DNA of 64,000 nt from an uncultured Bacteroides sp. (GTDB lineage: Bacteria > Bacteroidota > Bacteroidia > Bacteroidales > UBA932), in the NCBI GenBank assembly GCA_900546925.1, contig UREV01000010.1, positions 20,728 through 84,727 of the forward strand, written 5' to 3'. Below, piece after piece: positions 60,611 to 64,000 of the stretch. The translations under genes and the position numbers were made by a program. The notes beneath the pieces are model-generated. The model saw only the letters and a list, made by a program, of their open reading frames with translations, made no database searches and was not told the DNA's origin. Position 1 is the first letter of the stretch, and every line of letters begins with the position of its first letter.

Positions 60611-61773
60611 CGTTTACGCAATTCTTCGATCATAGCCTTGGCGACTGCGGCAGATGCTCCGCGGCCGCCAAGTGCGTTTCTGATCTCCTGGTAACCGGCG
60701 AGCATATTTTCCCGATACTCAGTGTCCTCTATCATGCGGAGAACCTCCTGAAGCACATTGTCGGGAGTAAAATAAAACTGCAGCAACTCGCGGAAACAAG
60801 TCCTGTTCAGAATCAGATTGCCGAGCGAAATGAAACGTATCTTGATTATCTGCTTGGCTATCACGAAATTAATGGCGGCACCTTTATAAGCCACCACCTG
60901 AGGCGTTCCTATAAGTGCAGTCTCAAGCGATGCTGTACCGGAATTCACTACAGCCGCAGCTGCATGGCGAAGAACTGCATAACTCTGTCCGAAAACGACT
61001 TTCACGTAAGCCTCACGACCGGAAACATATTTGCTGTAATCGGACATTGACCTGGACGGTGCTGCAGCTACAATAAACTGGTAGTCAGCATATTCAGGCA
61101 GCGCATGCATCTTGTCGGCGAACTCCATGAAAACTGGCATCATGGAAGAAATCTCTCCAGTGCGCGAACCCGCCATCAATGCAATCACCGGACTGTCCGG
61201 CAAGCTATTCCTTCTCAGAAACTCTTCGCGGCTCTCCTTCAATGCGACAGAATTGTCGATGGCGTCGATCAGCGGATTACCTTTATATATAAAGTCGATA
61301 CCTTTTTTTGTGAAATACGGAATCTCGAACGGGAAAACGATGAAAAGCTTGTCCACGAACGCCTTCAGCTTCTTTATACGTCCTTCTCGTGAAGCCCAGA
61401 CCTTAGGCGCGATGTAGTAATACACCTTAAAGCCTTTATTATGAGCCCATTCCGCCACTCTAAAATTGAACCCCGGGTAGTCGATAAGGATTACAACGTC
61501 CGGATTCCATGACGAAATATCTGCAAAACAACGCTTGAATTTCTCGAAATACGACCTGGCCTTCAACACTACCTGGATGAACCCGATAATCGCGCCATCC
61601 TTATAGTCCTGCACGAGCCCGACACCATCCTGATGCTCCTTGTAAACCTCGTTCATCATGTCGCCGCCCCAGAACCGGATATCGGCTGCCGGATCCTCCT
61701 GATACAATCCTCTCATCAAGTTCGAGCCGTGAAGGTCGCCCGAAGCCTCGCCTGCAATAATGTAATATTTCAT
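60607..61773 (-). CDS. lpxB: lipid-A-disaccharide synthase
   Basis: 388 residues, GT19 family. MKYYIIAGEASGDLHGSNLM start, FRFWGGDMMNEV-like segment, VVILIDYPGFNFRVAEWA, YYIAPKVWASREGRIKKL, ALMAGSRTGEI, and NSGTASLETALIGTPQVV are diagnostic. Joins UDP-diacylglucosamine and lipid X at the inner membrane. Follows surE on the minus strand (33-base gap) and ends tail to tail inside yggS. Confidence 0.96.
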   Translation of the reverse strand: MKYYIIAGEASGDLHGSNLMRGLYQEDPAADIRFWGGDMMNEVYKEHQDGVGLVQDYKDGAIIGFIQVVLKARSYFEKFKRCFADISSWNPDVVILIDYPGFNFRVAEWAHNKGFKVYYYIAPKVWASREGRIKKLKAFVDKLFIVFPFEIPYFTKKGIDFIYKGNPLIDAIDNSVALKESREEFLRRNSLPDSPVIALMAGSRTGEISSMMPVFMEFADKMHALPEYADYQFIVAAAPSRSMSDYSKYVSGREAYVKVVFGQSYAVLRHAAAAVVNSGTASLETALIGTPQVVAYKGAAINFVIAKQIIKIRFISLGNLILNRTCFRELLQFYFTPDNVLQEVLRMIEDTEYRENMLAGYQEIRNALGGRGASAAVAKAMIEELRKR

Positions 61774-61806
61774 CAGATTTTTCGTTTATGTCAATGCTGC
61801 CGTCCC

Positions 61807-62649
61807 CTAGAAGTCTACGTCGAATCCGAGATTCGATATGCGCTTTTCTTCCTGATAATCAGTCGAATCGATATTGTCCGCGACTATACTGATATATTTC
61901 TCCTGCATAAGTCTGTGGTCGGCTCTGGAATCATTACGCTCGTCATCGAGGAACTCTCCGACCATCATATATAACTTCTCGCCAGGTTCTACAGAGGTCT
62001 TTGAACTTTGACCTAAGGACTCAGGCGTGATGCCGAACTTCTTAAATATGGACGGATCCCAGTCGCGGAATTCACGTATCCATCTGCCGGCACCCTGATG
62101 AGCTACTCTTACACCTTTAATCTCATCGATGGGAATTTCCGGGAAATTGACATTGAAATAAACCCCTGGCTTCTCAGGGAGATTTGACATTATTTTTTCG
62201 AAGATGGCGGGGAAGAATTTCCTGACAGCCGAGAAATCCGCGTTCGGATTGAGGGTGTCCAATGATACTCCAATCGAAGGTATACCGTTCAATGCTGCTT
62301 CAGCGGCAGCTCCCAATGTGCCTGAGTAACAAGCAGCTGACGCGGCGTTGGAACCATGGTTTATTCCGGAAACGACGACGTCCGGGAATTTGTCCAGGAA
62401 CGGAACGTTGAGCCCGAACTTCACACAACTCGCCGGTGTCGCGTCCAAATAAGACCATTTTCCCGGCTTTTCCTCAGGCAGGTCTTTATAAGCTACCTGT
62501 CTGAGTCCGAGTGAAACTGCCATGCTCATTCCAGACTGGTGATATTTCGGTGCAATGACAGTGACATTGCCAAATTGGCACATTATTTCTGCGAGGACGT
62601 GTATACCTTTGGCATTGTACCCGTCATCATTGGTAATCAGTATATTCAT
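61807..62649 (-). CDS. surE: 5'/3'-nucleotidase SurE
   Basis: 280 residues. MNILITNDDGYNAKGIHVL with the metal-binding Asp pair, IAPKYHQSGMSMAVSL, VVSGINHGSNAASACYSGTLGAA. Dephosphorylates nucleoside monophosphates. First gene of the surE-lpxB pair, an arrangement often seen in Bacteroidota. Confidence 0.95.
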   Translation of the reverse strand: MNILITNDDGYNAKGIHVLAEIMCQFGNVTVIAPKYHQSGMSMAVSLGLRQVAYKDLPEEKPGKWSYLDATPASCVKFGLNVPFLDKFPDVVVSGINHGSNAASAACYSGTLGAAAEAALNGIPSIGVSLDTLNPNADFSAVRKFFPAIFEKIMSNLPEKPGVYFNVNFPEIPIDEIKGVRVAHQGAGRWIREFRDWDPSIFKKFGITPESLGQSSKTSVEPGEKLYMMVGEFLDDERNDSRADHRLMQEKYISIVADNIDSTDYQEEKRISNLGFDVDF

Positions 62650-62731
62650 TTATTATGGATGTTTCAAGTTATTGCCTGTCATGTACTTTTCTTTAAACGA
62701 TAAAGTCGGGCAATCCGTTCAAATTTCTCTA

Positions 62732-62739
62732 CAAAGATA
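62732..62739 (-). promoter_or_regulatory. -7 box of surE-lpxB
   Basis: The minus strand reads TATCTTTG, matching TAnnTTTG, 83 bases before surE. No clear -33 element. Confidence 0.45.
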
Positions 62740-62761
62740 GGTAAATATTCAAAAATTTGGC

Positions 62762-62769
62762 TAATTTTG
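62762..62769 (+). promoter_or_regulatory. -7 box of gapA
   Basis: TAATTTTG matches TAnnTTTG. The predicted transcript has a long leader of about 100 nt before the ATG at 62876, with a GGAAGCTTCG palindrome near 62820. Back to back with the surE box. Confidence 0.5.
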
Positions 62770-62875
62770 CACCGTTTTTGCAGGGAAACTTGCGGATGAA
62801 GTAAAGGGGGCGATTCCTCGGAAGCTTCGGTTGACTTAAAAAATAAGGTTTAACTTAATAAATTATTTGTTAACA

Positions 62876-63874
62876 ATGGTAAAACTTGGTATTAACGGAT
62901 TTGGCCGTATCGGTCGTATGGTATTCCGTGCAGCCGTAGAAAACTTCGCAAACGACATCGAAGTTGTAGGTATCAACGATCTTCTCGATCCAGAGTATCT
63001 TGCTTATATGCTCAAATTTGACTCAGTTCACGGAGCATTCAAAGGTGAGGTTTCTGTAGAGGGCAACACACTTGTTGTAAACGGCAAAAAAATTCGTCTC
63101 ACCGCTGAGATGGATCCAGCAAACCTTAAATGGAATGAGGTTGGCGCTGATGTAGTTGTAGAGTCTACAGGTCTCTTCCTTACAGACGAGAAGGCTCGTA
63201 AGCACATCGAGGCTGGTGCTAAGAAGGTTATCATGTCAGCTCCTTCAAAGGATGCAACTCCAATGTTCGTATACGGTGTTAACCACACAACATACGCTGG
63301 TCAGGATATCATCTCTAACGCATCTTGCACAACTAACTGTCTTGCACCTATTTCTAAGGTTCTCGATGAGAAGTTCGGTATCGTACGTGGTCTTATGACT
63401 ACTGTTCACGCTGCTACCGCTACTCAGAAGACAGTTGACGGACCTTCTAAGAAGGACTGGAGAGGTGGTCGTGGTATCCTCGAGAACATCATCCCTTCTT
63501 CAACAGGTGCTGCTAAGGCTGTAGGTAAGGTTCTTCCTCAGCTCAACGGTAAACTTACAGGTATGTCTCTCCGTGTTCCTACATCTGACGTATCTTTCGT
63601 TGACCTTACTGTAGAGCTCAAGAAAGAGTGCACATATGAGGAAATCTGCGCTGCTATGAAAGAGGCTTCAGAGGGCGAGCTCAAGGGTATCCTCGGATAC
63701 ACCAACGAGGCTGTCGTTTCTACTGACTTCCGTAACGATCCTCATACCTCTATCTTCGATGAGAAGGCAGGTATTCAGCTCGATGGCACCTTCGTTAAGG
63801 TTTGCTCATGGTATGACAACGAGTGGGGTTACTCTAACAAAGTCCTCGAGATGGCTCGTGTAATTTCTAAGTAA
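62876..63874 (+). CDS. gapA: glyceraldehyde-3-phosphate dehydrogenase
   Basis: 332 residues from ATG 62876 (MVKLGINGFGRIGRMVFRAA); a TTG three codons upstream is unlikely. NAD-binding GINGFGRIGR, catalytic Cys in ISNASCTTNCLAPI (about 150), HAATATQKTVDGPSKKDWRGGRG, and SWYDNEWGYSNKV at the end. Central glycolytic enzyme. Codon usage is strongly biased (as in the OmpA gene), which fits very high expression. Closed by a terminator. Confidence 0.97.
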   Translation: MVKLGINGFGRIGRMVFRAAVENFANDIEVVGINDLLDPEYLAYMLKFDSVHGAFKGEVSVEGNTLVVNGKKIRLTAEMDPANLKWNEVGADVVVESTGLFLTDEKARKHIEAGAKKVIMSAPSKDATPMFVYGVNHTTYAGQDIISNASCTTNCLAPISKVLDEKFGIVRGLMTTVHAATATQKTVDGPSKKDWRGGRGILENIIPSSTGAAKAVGKVLPQLNGKLTGMSLRVPTSDVSFVDLTVELKKECTYEEICAAMKEASEGELKGILGYTNEAVVSTDFRNDPHTSIFDEKAGIQLDGTFVKVCSWYDNEWGYSNKVLEMARVISK

Positions 63875-63901
63875 TTTTACTTCGGAATAATATAACATCA
63901 G

Positions 63902-63932
63902 GCGGTCAGACTTTTTGTCTGGCCGCTTTTTT
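63902..63932 (+). terminator. terminator after gapA
   Basis: GCGGTCAGAC (63902-63911) pairs with GTCTGGCCGC (63917-63926) with one wobble, TTTTT in the loop and a T-tract after. The last 68 bases of the window hold no recognisable feature. Confidence 0.9.
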
Positions 63933-64000
63933 ACTTGGTAGTATTTGTGCGTCCAGCACACTCCTTCTTCTAAAAGGAATCTATCCTCGAAAATCCATCA

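Overview
The window is 64 kb of chromosome from an anaerobic member of the Bacteroidales (Bacteroidota). The evidence is a FimA/Mfa-type fimbrial locus, a BACON-domain lipoprotein, PUR-alpha-like DUF3276 and DUF5606 proteins, a serine-type sulfatase beside an anaerobic sulfatase-maturating enzyme, GlpABC, lipid A and YidC genes, and repeated use of the Bacteroidota -7 promoter box TAnnTTTG. The genus cannot be named from sequence reading alone.

Layout. 0-4.6 kb: the 3' end of a fimbrial locus (a cut fimbrillin-like gene and a 933-residue tip-like lipoprotein), then an OmpA-family porin with a clear promoter and terminator. 4.7-9.3 kb: agmatine deiminase and N-carbamoylputrescine amidase (agmatine to putrescine), a convergent HAD phosphatase and an acyl-CoA synthetase. 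9.4-12.0 kb: an unrecognised four-gene cassette of two beta-barrel proteins alternating with two lipoproteins. The barrels are paralogous, so this looks like a duplicated two-gene unit. 12.3-19.0 kb: htpG, an IS transposase remnant, sulfatase and anSME (divergent), and aspartate kinase. 19.0-20.1 kb: a gene graveyard with hutI and HlyD/EmrA remnants and a dispersed 12-mer.

20.1-25.3 kb holds a minus-strand operon (butyrate kinase, branched-chain aminotransferase, TPR protein, ferredoxin, 2-oxoacid oxidoreductase alpha, beta and gamma). Read together it is a branched-chain amino acid fermentation module: transamination, oxidative decarboxylation to acyl-CoA, then ATP formation from an acyl phosphate. 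25.5-26.7 kb: rpsF-rpsR-rplI. 26.8-31.0 kb: rfbA, gmd, a phosphodiester glycosidase and a BACON lipoprotein. A highly structured non-coding stretch with long inverted repeats follows.

31.4-38.1 kb: nucleotide salvage and NAD synthesis (TGS/uridine-kinase fusion, upp, nadE, punA, SAH/MTA-deaminase family). 38.4-44.5 kb: DUF3276, nusB, yajC, ybbR-like, coaE, DUF5606, rimO and a lipoprotein. 44.7-48.8 kb: glpABC. 49.1-52.7 kb: a membrane LytTR regulator preceded by phased GTGAC repeats, followed by rfbC-rfbD-rfbB, which completes dTDP-rhamnose synthesis with the distant rfbA. 52.8-63.9 kb: pyrG, glutamine cyclotransferase, trmD, a candidate small RNA with its own promoter and terminator, a DUF349 protein, yidC, yggS, lpxB, surE and gapA.

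The least explained elements are the barrel/lipoprotein cassette, the candidate small RNA at about 55.98-56.12 kb, the GTGAC repeats before the LytTR gene, and the nested inverted repeats at 31.1-31.4 kb. No CRISPR array, tRNA, rRNA, prophage or intact insertion sequence was seen.
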